Part shown: positions 1 through 8,332 of the stretch, piece by piece | Layout: each line of letters begins with the position of its first letter | How positions within the stretch are numbered: the stretch's first letter is position 1 | Assembly: GCF_000379185.1 (NCBI RefSeq) | Contig: NZ_KB900703.1 | Coordinates: 192,814-256,813, forward strand | Length of the DNA stretch: 64,000 nucleotides | Reading direction: 5' to 3' | Source: Capnocytophaga cynodegmi DSM 19736 | Lineage (GTDB): Bacteria; Bacteroidota; Bacteroidia; Flavobacteriales; Flavobacteriaceae | Position numbers and translations under genes: made by a program | The notes under the pieces: generated by a model | Databases searched by the model: none | The model's input: the letters and a program-made list of their open reading frames with translations, nothing else | What the model was told of the DNA's origin: nothing

Positions 1-282
1 TGCTACTGCCGCTGCCGCTGCATTTCTTTCATTATAAACAACATCGCTTAAGTTTACGGTTTTATTCATTGGGTTGTAATGGTCCGTAAGCATACCTGGA
101 GTTGAAATAACCTTAACGTCATAAATTCCGTGGTCGTGTAGCATTTTTTCGGCAATCTCAGCACCTGACATATTGTTGCGTAAACGAACATTTGAATAAT
201 GCTGAAATTTTCGCTTTAACTGCCAACTTACAGCCATACTAATCAAACCAAATAAACCAAGAATAACATAATATCCCATCAT
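1..282 (-). CDS. YugP-family zinc metallopeptidase, N-terminal part (cut by window edge)
   Basis: The leftward frame opens with two adjacent ATGs at 282 and 279 and stays open for 94 codons to the window edge. It starts with a membrane segment (GYYVILGLFGLISMAVSW), followed by a soluble stretch with the pattern MSGAEIAEKML, a GIYDV segment, then MLTDHYNP and KTVNLSDVVYNERNAAAAAVA. This order matches the start of the YugP/Zn_peptidase_2 family, membrane-anchored putative neutral zinc proteases; the HExxH motif of the family would lie just outside the window, so catalysis cannot be judged. A consensus -7 promoter box lies about 60 bases upstream. Family call is good; biological role is unknown. 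Confidence 0.8.
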   Translation of the reverse strand, partial: MMGYYVILGLFGLISMAVSWQLKRKFQHYSNVRLRNNMSGAEIAEKMLHDHGIYDVKVISTPGMLTDHYNPMNKTVNLSDVVYNERNAAAAAVA

Positions 283-343
283 AATGTTTTGTGTTTTTAA
301 AAGTTACTTTCTATTCTCAGCAAAATCTTTGCCAAATTTGATG

Positions 344-351
344 CAAATATA
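344..351 (-). promoter_or_regulatory. -7 promoter box for the YugP-like gene
   Basis: Leftward TATATTTG matches the Bacteroidota -7 consensus TAnnTTTG. It lies 61 bases before the start at 282. Confidence 0.45.
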
Positions 352-423
352 TTCTTTTTTGTAACAAGTAGAATTTCTTACAGAATTATTTTTTATGGAA
401 TTTCTTTGTTGATGGTTTTTAAA

Positions 424-431
424 TATATTTG
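424..431 (+). promoter_or_regulatory. -7 promoter box for the first HExxH-type gene
   Basis: TATATTTG matches TAnnTTTG and lies 20 bases before the ATG at 452. The upstream TTTG at 405-408 is closer than the usual -33 spacing. Confidence 0.45.
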
Positions 432-451
432 TCAGCTAAAAAACACAATGT

Positions 452-1585
452 ATGCGAAAGAACATTTTCATTTTTCTGTTTCCTTTCCTTTGTTTTGCAC
501 AAAAGCAATATAGTTATGAGAATATACAACTCAATAGTCCCTATCTTTTTTATGAGGATAAACGTGAGGAACAAGAAATTATTTTATCACTCATAGATGC
601 CTATTTTTCCAAAAATCTTTCCTTACAAGAGAAAACTACCTTTTGGAAAATTCCCAAAAACTCTGTTTTTTTGAGAAGCTACGATTTGTCCTGGATTCAA
701 CAAGAAGCTAGCATAAGAGGAGACTACATACCTACTATCTTGTCAATGTTATATATTGATGAAAAATATCAAATTCGAATAGCTTGGGTGGGAAATACTC
801 CCGAAGATGACAAAATATTAGCTACTTACAATTTTTTAGTAAATAAAGATTATCAGTTCGAAAATATGTTTGATAATCAGTTCGATACATTTACAAAAAG
901 AAAAATTAAAAATCTGACATTTTATTACAAAAACTCGAAACTTTTCCGTAAAGAAGATGTGAAAAAAGCTTTGAAATTTAACAAGGAAATGGCTGATTTT
1001 TTTGAGCTACCCGAAATTGATTTTTCGTGTTTTATTTTTGATAATTATTTCGAGCAAAAAAATTTGAGAGGTTTTGATTTTGATACAGATATGAGGGTAG
1101 GGCGTGAAAAAGGAGGCGTGGCTTTTCCTTATTTAAAAGTTATTTTCTCGGGAAATGGTACGGCTTATTATCCACACGAAATAGCACATCTGTACACTCG
1201 CTAAAAGGCAAAAAACGAAAATTCATATCTTGATGAAGGGATAGCTGTCTATTTTGGTGGTTTAGGGGGACTCTATTTTCCTCAAATTATGCGAGAATTA
1301 TATTCATTTTTACAGCAAACGGATATTGATATTTACCAAATTATTGAAACAAAAGACAATCTGTTTGTTAAAACGGATATAGACTTTCATTATGCTTTTG
1401 CTGCTTTGTTATACCACACTATTTTGGAACATCACGGCAAAGAAAAACTCTTTGAGTTATTGGATTCAGGCGATAATTTGGATGTTTTTTGGGACAAAAT
1501 CAAAGCCACTTTTAGCCTGAAAACGGAAGAATTTCATAATTTCTTTTTGAAAGAATTGGAGAAATATGTAAAAAGTAAACCATAA
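452..1585 (+). pseudogene. Exported HExxH putative metallopeptidase, copy 1, broken by an in-frame stop
   Basis: Begins with a signal peptide (MRKNIFIFLFPFLCFA, then QKQ) and is closely similar along its whole length to the next gene. The frame reaches the zinc motif HEIAH, then meets TAA at 1202-1204, exactly where copy 2 has a GAA glutamate codon. The same frame then continues without a length change (LDEGIAVYFGG, FLQQTDIDIYQII) to the stop at 1583-1585, so one base substitution explains the break. Translation would stop a few residues after the HExxH motif and lose the downstream glutamate (DEG) expected to be the third metal ligand. A restart at the ATG at 1289 would give a 98-residue tail without the motif. 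A base-calling error cannot be excluded from sequence alone. Confidence 0.8.
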
Positions 1586-1600
1586 AATAACTCTGTGACG

Positions 1601-2740
1601 ATGTTAAAATATTTGAAAATCATTTTATTAATCCCTTTTCCTGTCTTTTGTTTTGCACAAAAGCAATATAATTATGAGAATATACAACTTAATAGTGCAT
1701 ATCTTTTTTATGAGGATAAACGTGAGGAACAAGAAATTATTTTATCACTTATAGATGCGTATTTTTCTAAGAATCTTTCTTATCAAGATAAAACAACCTT
1801 TTGGAAATACAATGGAGAGGAAATAGACATTAGAGGAGGAGATTTATATTTTATAGAAGAAAAGGCAAACATAGGGAGTTACACCCCCACCATTTTATCA
1901 ATGTTATATATTGATGGGAAATATCAAATCCGAGTGGCTTGGATGGGAAATACTCCAGAAGATAATAAAGTATTATCCACCTATAACTTTTTAGTAAACA
2001 AAGATTATCAGTTCGAAAATATATTTGAAAATCAAATAAAAACATTTACAAAAAGAAAAATCAGAAATCTAACATTTTATTACAAAAACCCGAAACTTTT
2101 CCGTAAGGAAGATGTGAAAAAAGCCTTGAAATTTAACAAGCAAATGGCGGAGTTTTTTGAGCTGCCCGAAATTGGTTTTTCGTGTTTTATTTTTGATAAT
2201 TATTTGGAGCAAAAAAATTTGAGAGGTTTTGATTTTGATACGGATATGAGAATAGGTGAAGCTTATGGAGGCTTAGTTTCCACAGACCAAAAAGAAATTT
2301 TCTCAGGAAATGGCACAGCCTACTATCCACACGAAATGGTACATTTATATACAGCTGAAAAAGTCGAAAACAAAAACCATCTAGTGGATGAGGGTATCGC
2401 TACCTATTTTGGAGGTGCACGAGGACTAAACTTTTCTGAACTAACGCAAATTTTTTATTCATTTTTACAAAAAGAAAATGTTGATATTTACACGATGCTT
2501 AATAAAGGAGAATTTACTGTCATCAATACAAAGGTTGATTCATATTACGCTTTCTCGGCTTTATTATGTCACACCATTTTGGAACATCACGGCAAAGAAA
2601 AACTTTTCGAACTACTTGATTCAGGTAACGATAGGGAAGAATTTCTTTGCAAGATTGAAGAAACTTTTAATATACAACCTTCTGAATTTCATTCGTTTTT
2701 TATGAAAGAATTAGCAAAGTATGTTCAATGTAATAAATAA
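1601..2740 (+). CDS. Exported HExxH putative metallopeptidase, copy 2 (intact)
   Basis: A 379-residue protein with an N-terminal signal peptide ending near CFA-QKQ. The ATG at 1601 is preferred over an in-frame GTG at 1595. Near residue 244 is HEMVH, followed 16 residues later by DEGIATYFGG; HExxH plus a downstream glutamate in an EGIA context is the arrangement of gluzincin or peptidase-MA-like metalloproteases. The remaining sequence is not recognised. It lies 15 bases after the broken copy 1 and probably shares its transcript; it is followed by a strong hairpin terminator. I infer a periplasmic or surface zinc protease; substrate unknown, and activity unproven. Confidence 0.75.
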   Translation: MLKYLKIILLIPFPVFCFAQKQYNYENIQLNSAYLFYEDKREEQEIILSLIDAYFSKNLSYQDKTTFWKYNGEEIDIRGGDLYFIEEKANIGSYTPTILSMLYIDGKYQIRVAWMGNTPEDNKVLSTYNFLVNKDYQFENIFENQIKTFTKRKIRNLTFYYKNPKLFRKEDVKKALKFNKQMAEFFELPEIGFSCFIFDNYLEQKNLRGFDFDTDMRIGEAYGGLVSTDQKEIFSGNGTAYYPHEMVHLYTAEKVENKNHLVDEGIATYFGGARGLNFSELTQIFYSFLQKENVDIYTMLNKGEFTVINTKVDSYYAFSALLCHTILEHHGKEKLFELLDSGNDREEFLCKIEETFNIQPSEFHSFFMKELAKYVQCNK

Positions 2741-2743
2741 GCA

Positions 2744-2777
2744 GAAAGGCTCAGAAATTTTAATTTCTGAGCCTTTC
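2744..2777. terminator. Bidirectional terminator between convergent genes
   Basis: Perfect stem GAAAGGCTCAGAAATT / AATTTCTGAGCCTTTC with a two-base loop, placed between the HExxH gene (+) and the TerC gene (-). Confidence 0.8.
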
Positions 2778-2797
2778 ATACACTGAAAAAATTTGTC

Positions 2798-3577
2798 TTA
2801 ATTTGATTTTTTACGCATTCGCATATTCAGGAACTCAACTCCTAACGAGAAGGCAATTGCGAAATACAGATATCCTTTTGGAACGGCTCCCACTTCTTGT
2901 CCTGCAAGTACAGCGTGTGATAAGTGCATACTTTCCGTGATAAGCATAAATCCAATCAAAATCAAAAAGGCAAGTGCCAAAATTTGAATGGAAGGATTGC
3001 GATTTACAAAACTTCCAACAGGATTTGCAAACAGAATCATAACTCCTACAGAAATTACTACAGCTGTAATCATAATGTACAACGCACCTTCCAATCCATT
3101 GGTCATTCCCACAGCAGTTAGGATGCTATCTACCGAGAAAATGAGGTCTATTATCAAAATTTGAGCGATGATATTACTGAAAGAAGCTCCTCTTGATTTT
3201 TCTGCTTCTTTTGAGTCGGTAACGTGGTCAATATGATTTACTTTTGAATGAATTTCTTTAGTAGATTTATACAATAAGAAAATACCCCCCACCAACAAAA
3301 TGAGTGCCTGTCCGTTGAAGGCTGCCTTGAACCAACCCCAATCGAAACTTATCCAAGGCTCTTTGAGTTGAACAAGCAGTGAGATACTGAAAAGCAAGGC
3401 AATACGCATAAACATTGCCAAAAAAAGCCCCAATCGAGTGGCTTTTTTACGTTGTTGTTCAGGAAGTTTTCCTGTTACAATTGAAATAAAGATAACGTTA
3501 TCTATCCCCAGAACTATCTCCAGAAAAGTTAAAGTAAGTAATGCTACGATGGCGTCAGCTGTGAATAAAAATTCCAT
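2798..3577 (-). CDS. TerC/YkoY-family integral membrane protein
   Basis: A 259-residue polytopic membrane protein. The first segment holds the family hallmark FLEIVLGIDNVIF with acidic residues inside the membrane, followed by a lysine/arginine-rich loop (EQQRKKATRLG) and a second conserved segment LIIDLIFSVDSILTAVGM. This is the TerC fold, associated in characterised members with metal (manganese) export or tellurite resistance; the specific ion cannot be read here. Last gene of the leftward dxs-DUF3078-tdk-TerC block, 48 bases after tdk, and it ends at the bidirectional terminator. Confidence 0.9.
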   Translation of the reverse strand: MEFLFTADAIVALLTLTFLEIVLGIDNVIFISIVTGKLPEQQRKKATRLGLFLAMFMRIALLFSISLLVQLKEPWISFDWGWFKAAFNGQALILLVGGIFLLYKSTKEIHSKVNHIDHVTDSKEAEKSRGASFSNIIAQILIIDLIFSVDSILTAVGMTNGLEGALYIMITAVVISVGVMILFANPVGSFVNRNPSIQILALAFLILIGFMLITESMHLSHAVLAGQEVGAVPKGYLYFAIAFSLGVEFLNMRMRKKSN

Positions 3578-3625
3578 AGGTAAAATTTATTATTTAGTGT
3601 ATTAGATTGATTTTTAGTTTTTATT

Positions 3626-4207
3626 TTACTTGTTTTTCATCGCTTTAAAAAATGCGGCTCTACTTAAAGGCTCATAAGAATCTTGCTCTCCTAACATATA
3701 CAAATTCTCATCGTTAGATTTTCTATAACTGAAATGAGCTAAGTTGCCAGTACGTGTACAAACAGCGTGTACTTTAGTCACGTATTCGGCGGTAGCCATT
3801 AATGCGGGCATAGGACCAAAAGGCTTTCCTTTGTAATCCATATCCAACCCAGCAACGATTACACGCATACCTCTGTTAGCCAAATCATTGCAAACATTCA
3901 CAATTTCGTCATCAAAAAATTGAGCTTCATCAATGCCTACAACGTCACAACCATCGGCTAAGAGCAAAATATTTGTAGCTGCAGGAACAGAGGTTGATTG
4001 AATTTCGTTGGAATTATGCGAAACTACTTTTCCTTCGTCATAACGAGTGTCGAATGCAGGTTTAAAAATTTCTACTTTTTGTTTTGCAAATTGAGCTCGT
4101 CGAAGTCTTCGAATTAATTCTTCCGTTTTTCCGGAAAACATTGAGCCACAGATAACTTCTATCCAGCCAAATTTTTCCGAATGATTTGTAGTATTTTCTA
4201 AAAACAT
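3626..4207 (-). CDS. tdk: Thymidine kinase (TK1 type)
   Basis: A 193-residue type II thymidine kinase of the salvage pathway (thymidine + ATP to dTMP). The Walker A loop GSMFSGKT is at residues 21-28, Walker B appears as VVGIDEAQFF, and the lasso region has HAVCTRTGNLAHFSYR. Canonical members bind a structural zinc with Cys pairs in that last region; here only one cysteine is left there, so zinc binding looks reduced or lost. Same strand and close spacing as the DUF3078 gene upstream and TerC downstream suggest one transcript. Confidence 0.93.
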   Translation of the reverse strand: MFLENTTNHSEKFGWIEVICGSMFSGKTEELIRRLRRAQFAKQKVEIFKPAFDTRYDEGKVVSHNSNEIQSTSVPAATNILLLADGCDVVGIDEAQFFDDEIVNVCNDLANRGMRVIVAGLDMDYKGKPFGPMPALMATAEYVTKVHAVCTRTGNLAHFSYRKSNDENLYMLGEQDSYEPLSRAAFFKAMKNK

Positions 4208-4258
4208 TTTTCAGTTTAGTGATTTTCTAGTTAAGACTCAAGAATATGATTCCTGAAT

Positions 4259-5290
4259 TTAAAAAGTGTACGAAAGCCCAATTCCTAAAACCTGCTTCAA
4301 TTGAGTTCTTGCTCCGTATTTGTGTGTTTGTCCGTTAGTGTCCTTGTATGAGTAGAATTTTACATCATCGTCGTATTTTATATGTAGCCCAATTCTGGCT
4401 TGTACATAGCTATTGACTTTGAAGTTAAGGTTTGCTTCCCAGTCTAAATCAATATTTCCAAAGTTTTTAAGATAATCTCCATAGAAGTTGAAAATATTTT
4501 CCAAACGAATATTTTCTGCAATTTTTTCATTCCATCTTCCTGAAATAGAGAAACCAAGTTCGGAATTCGATTTTTTTCCAGATTTAATTTTTCTTCCGTC
4601 AGAGGCATACACAGCTCCTTCAACACCAAAAAAACCTTGGTCAGCCAAGTTTTTATCCAAAACCAGAGTTGTTTTCATTGTTAGGGGAGAAAGAAAAAGA
4701 TTGAATCTGTTTTTTTTAGGAGCATATTCAACCCCCAATCCTAAGTAAATATACGCGGGAGCCAAAAGTTTGGAAATTGGCTTTTCTGTATTGGGATATG
4801 AATAACCATTACTGAATTGAGTAAGAAATTGAAAACGAGCCGTGTAATACCAAAAAGATTGAGCATTTCCTCGATAACCTAAAGCAGAAATTAATGACAA
4901 TTTGTCATCTGTTTTACGAGGTTCTCTCCCTTTTTGGGCATTTACTCCATAATTTATTTCTAATTCATTGTCCCAGAAATAAGTACGCTCAGAATACCTA
5001 CGACGAAATTTCGCATTGAATAATGCTGAAATGGAATTTTCACCCCCAGCACTCCAATTTGAAAAAGCTACTTCACTAAGATTTAGGTTTAATTGGTTGA
5101 ATTTGAACCACTTTTCCTGAGTTTTGTTGAAGCGATTGAATGTAAATTTTAAAGCCTCTTCATTTTCTTGTACCCTGATGGTGTCTACTTTTGCAGGTAA
5201 TTCCACCCCCTTTGCACGACGAATCTGTGCAGAGATTGTTGTGAAACCTGTGATAACTGTAATGAGTAATAGTAATGCGATTTTCTTCAT
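4259..5290 (-). CDS. DUF3078 outer-membrane-type protein
   Basis: A 343-residue protein with a signal peptide (MKKIALLLLITVITGFTTISA). The DUF3078 signature NLSEVAFSNWSAGGENSIS is near residues 70-90, followed by alternating polar/aromatic strands typical of a beta barrel and a terminal aromatic residue (GLSYTF). The family is common in Bacteroidota and of unknown function. Starts 21 bases after the dxs stop, so probably cotranscribed with dxs. Confidence 0.85.
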   Translation of the reverse strand: MKKIALLLLITVITGFTTISAQIRRAKGVELPAKVDTIRVQENEEALKFTFNRFNKTQEKWFKFNQLNLNLSEVAFSNWSAGGENSISALFNAKFRRRYSERTYFWDNELEINYGVNAQKGREPRKTDDKLSLISALGYRGNAQSFWYYTARFQFLTQFSNGYSYPNTEKPISKLLAPAYIYLGLGVEYAPKKNRFNLFLSPLTMKTTLVLDKNLADQGFFGVEGAVYASDGRKIKSGKKSNSELGFSISGRWNEKIAENIRLENIFNFYGDYLKNFGNIDLDWEANLNFKVNSYVQARIGLHIKYDDDVKFYSYKDTNGQTHKYGARTQLKQVLGIGLSYTF

Positions 5291-5311
5291 TTATATACTG
5301 ATTTTTGAGAT

Positions 5312-7072
5312 TCAAATATCTTTATTATTTAATATTTCACTTATTGATATGTGATCTAAAGCAATCGTTTTTTGTAATTCATTAATACTTCCGTGAGGAA
5401 TGAATTGGTCAGGTATGCCTATGATTTTTAATGGTTTGTTATAACCATTTTTCGAAGCAAACTCAGCAATGGCACTTCCTAAACCACCTTTTTCCGAACC
5501 TTCTTCAACGGTAAAAATAATTTTATAGGTCGCAAAAATAGTGTGTAAAAGTGATTCGTCCAAAGGTTTTAAGAAACGTATATCAAAATGAGCATAATCT
5601 TCGGGATTTTTTAACAAATGTATTGCTTTTGTAACATTATCTGAAATATTTCCGATGCTTAGTATAGCATATTTTGAACCTTCTTTGAGTTGTTCTGCTG
5701 TACCAATTTTAATTTCCTGAAAAGGCTGTTGCCAATCCATTTCATTACATCTTCCTCTTGGATAGCGAATTACAAAAGGAAAATTTACGCCAAGTTGTGC
5801 CGTGTATAGCAAATTCCTAAGCTGAGAAGCATTTCGTGGAGAAGCAATTACTAAATTGGGAATAGGCCGTAAAAAAGCCATATCAAATACTCCGTGATGT
5901 GTGGGACCATCTTCTCCTACCAATCCTGCACGGTCAATACAGAAAATTACAGGAATATTTTGTAAAGCCACATCGTGAATAAGTTGGTCATAGGCACGTT
6001 GCAAAAATGTAGAGTATACAACACAAAATGGAATGAAACCCTCCAAAGCTAATCCTGCAGAAAATGTAACTGCGTGTTGCTCAGCAATTCCTACATCGAA
6101 GACGCGTTCAGGAAAAGATTTTTGCATAAAAGTAAGTGAACTGCCACTTGGCATTGCAGGTGTGATGGCTACAATTTTTTGATTTTCTTGAGCTAACTCG
6201 TTGATTGTTAATCCAAAAATATCTTGATATTTTGCAGGAAGAGAGCTGTCTTCCGATAATTGTTCTCCTGTGATTTTGTCAAATCTTCTCGGTGCGTGGT
6301 ATGTAATTTGTTCTTTTTCGGCTTTTTCAAGTCCTTTTCCTTTGGTGGTAATTACGTGTAATACTTTTACACCTTGTTCATTTTTAAGAATATCAAACGC
6401 ATCTATTAATTCAGTAAGGTTGTGTCCGTCAATTACTCCATTGTATTTAATATTCAGATTATTGAAAAAAGTTTCATTCTCTCCCTTTTCGGATTTCATT
6501 TTAGCGAAATAATCTTTTAAAGCTCCGACCGAAGGGTCGATTCCTATTGCGTTATCGTTCAGTATGATAAGTAGGTTAGCTTGAGTTGTTCCTGCGTGGT
6601 TCATTGCCTCGAAAGCCATTCCACTTACGATAGAAGCATCGCCAATAACAGCAATATGATTTCGGTGGGGATTCCCTTGTAAAGTAGAAGCGATAGCCAT
6701 TCCTAAAATAGCTGATATTGAAGTAGATGAATGCCCTGTGCCGAAAGCATCGTATAGGCTTTCATCAATTTTTGGAAATCCGCTAATTCCTCCAAACTCT
6801 CGATTAGTTTGGAATTGTTTTTTTCTGTTTGTCAGTATTTTATGAGCGTAAGCCTGATGCCCCACGTCCCAAACAAGTTTGTCATCGGGGGTGTTGAAGA
6901 CATAGTGTAGGGCAATGGTAAGTTCTACCACACCTAAACTTGCTCCTAAGTGTCCTCCTTTTTCAGAAACTACATCAATGATAAATTCACGTACTTCCCT
7001 TGCCAAAGAAGGAAGCTCTTCTTTTGGGATTTTACGTAAGTCATCGGGTGAATTTATATCGGATAAAAACAT
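5312..7072 (-). CDS. dxs: 1-deoxy-D-xylulose-5-phosphate synthase
   Basis: 586 residues, the first enzyme of the MEP isoprenoid pathway: pyruvate plus glyceraldehyde-3-phosphate to DXP, thiamine-diphosphate dependent, cytoplasmic. Visible motifs are the N-terminal HLGASLGVVELTIALHYVF, the ThDP/Mg motif GDASIVSGMAFEAMNHAG...NDNAIGI, the catalytic region DVGIAEQHAVTFSAGLA, and a C-terminal transketolase domain with EEGSEKGGLGSA. The open frame extends 23 codons further upstream, but the ATG at 7072 (MFLSDINSPDDL) is chosen because the family alignment begins there and a consensus -7 box ends four bases before it. First gene of a leftward operon. Confidence 0.95.
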   Translation of the reverse strand: MFLSDINSPDDLRKIPKEELPSLAREVREFIIDVVSEKGGHLGASLGVVELTIALHYVFNTPDDKLVWDVGHQAYAHKILTNRKKQFQTNREFGGISGFPKIDESLYDAFGTGHSSTSISAILGMAIASTLQGNPHRNHIAVIGDASIVSGMAFEAMNHAGTTQANLLIILNDNAIGIDPSVGALKDYFAKMKSEKGENETFFNNLNIKYNGVIDGHNLTELIDAFDILKNEQGVKVLHVITTKGKGLEKAEKEQITYHAPRRFDKITGEQLSEDSSLPAKYQDIFGLTINELAQENQKIVAITPAMPSGSSLTFMQKSFPERVFDVGIAEQHAVTFSAGLALEGFIPFCVVYSTFLQRAYDQLIHDVALQNIPVIFCIDRAGLVGEDGPTHHGVFDMAFLRPIPNLVIASPRNASQLRNLLYTAQLGVNFPFVIRYPRGRCNEMDWQQPFQEIKIGTAEQLKEGSKYAILSIGNISDNVTKAIHLLKNPEDYAHFDIRFLKPLDESLLHTIFATYKIIFTVEEGSEKGGLGSAIAEFASKNGYNKPLKIIGIPDQFIPHGSINELQKTIALDHISISEILNNKDI

Positions 7073-7076
7073 AGGG

Positions 7077-7084
7077 CAAAGGTA
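7077..7084 (-). promoter_or_regulatory. -7 promoter box at the dxs start (leaderless geometry)
   Basis: Leftward TACCTTTG matches TAnnTTTG; only four bases separate it from the dxs ATG, so the transcript should begin at or beside the start codon. Confidence 0.5.
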
Positions 7085-7268
7085 TGTAAAATTTAAAAAC
7101 TGAGAATAAAATATTTCTCCTTTCAATATAATACGTATCACGTGGAAATGTCAAAAAAGCCAAAGTTTAACTTTGGTGCTTCTGTTGTTTAGGATTAAGT
7201 TTACTTCACTTCTGTGAACAGGAAGGATAATTTGGAAACGGAAAAATAGTTATCTGATGTAACTCTTT

Positions 7269-7300
7269 TTTGTTTTTCAAATAAAAAATTAATACCTTCG
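7269..7300 (+). promoter_or_regulatory. Promoter of the beta-helix lipoprotein gene
   Basis: TTTG at 7269-7272 (-33) and TACCTTCG at 7293-7300 (-7, one mismatch) are 20 bases apart; the ATG follows 16 bases later. Confidence 0.45.
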
Positions 7301-7316
7301 TTGCAAAAATTGTTGT

Positions 7317-8306
7317 ATGGCAAATATAAAGCAATTTTGGATTCTACTGTTTGTTTTTATTTCCTGTAGTGAAAAGGAACTTTTACAAGAAGATTCTAAT
7401 AAGATTAATGTAACTAAGTTTGGAGCTACAGGCAATGATAATGAAGATGATACAGAGGCTATTCAAAATGCGATTAATGAAGCTTCTAAAAAAGGAGGCG
7501 GAGTTGTGTACATTCCTGAAGGTACTTATCTCATTGAAGCAAAACAATCTCTGGTAATTCGTAGTAATGTCACATTGCAATTAGCAGCAAATGCCATCTT
7601 AGAAGCTAAAGCAAACACAAATGAACGATACGACATTCTATATATAAAAAATGTAGAGAACGTGAAAGTTGTAGGGGGAACTATAAAAGGAGATAGAAAT
7701 ATCCACATTGGTAATAGAGGAGAATGGGGAATGGGAATAGGTATTTATGATGGAAAAAATATTGTCATTGGGAATGTTTTAGTTAGAGATTGCTGGGGAG
7801 ATGGAATTTATATTGGTAAAAATCGTAGTAGAAGTGAAAATATCATTTTAGAGAAAGTCAAATGTATAAATAATCGTAGGCAAGGAGTGTCCATAACAGC
7901 AGCTCACAAGGTAACAATCAATCATTGTGTATTTTCGCAAACTAATGGAATTCCCCCACAAGCAGGAGTTGATATAGAACCAAATGCTACAGATACTGTT
8001 TCAAATGTTGTAATTAAGAATTCTATTTTAGATAGTAATGAAAACTCGGGAATATTGATTTATACAGGAGCAGAAAGAAGTTTTGTGTCGGATGTTTTCG
8101 TAGAAAAGTGTTTTTTTGTGGACAATCGTAATTGGGCAGGATATATCATTGAAAAAGGAGGATTACCAAGTGTCAAGAATATTCATTTTTTGGATAACAG
8201 ATTGAAAAACAATATTCAAAAAGCAACAAAACTTTCTGCAAATGAATTTGTTATCAAAGGAAAATGCGTTGAGTGTGTTATGAAAAATAATATCGTAATC
8301 AAATAA
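7317..8306 (+). CDS. Parallel beta-helix (pectate-lyase-3-like) lipoprotein
   Basis: 329 residues. The N-terminus has a hydrophobic segment ending in a lipobox-like FIS-C (Cys near residue 17), indicating a lipoprotein. The mature part starts [23 protein letters not shown] and continues [14 protein letters not shown], the usual opening of pectate-lyase-superfamily right-handed beta helices, with repeated short strands and NN/GD turns throughout ([25 protein letters not shown]). Such folds act on polysaccharides, but catalytic residues of a specific GH/PL family could not be assigned. Followed after 26 bases by the S9A peptidase gene, perhaps cotranscribed. Confidence 0.8.
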   Translation: MANIKQFWILLFVFISCSEKELLQEDSNKINVTKFGATGNDNEDDTEAIQNAINEASKKGGGVVYIPEGTYLIEAKQSLVIRSNVTLQLAANAILEAKANTNERYDILYIKNVENVKVVGGTIKGDRNIHIGNRGEWGMGIGIYDGKNIVIGNVLVRDCWGDGIYIGKNRSRSENIILEKVKCINNRRQGVSITAAHKVTINHCVFSQTNGIPPQAGVDIEPNATDTVSNVVIKNSILDSNENSGILIYTGAERSFVSDVFVEKCFFVDNRNWAGYIIEKGGLPSVKNIHFLDNRLKNNIQKATKLSANEFVIKGKCVECVMKNNIVIK

Positions 8307-8332
8307 ATAGAATTTTCAAATTAAGAAAGACT

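Noticed and set aside
5312..7141. Longer dxs start (23 extra codons)
   Set aside because: The extra residues precede the promoter box and match no family N-terminus.
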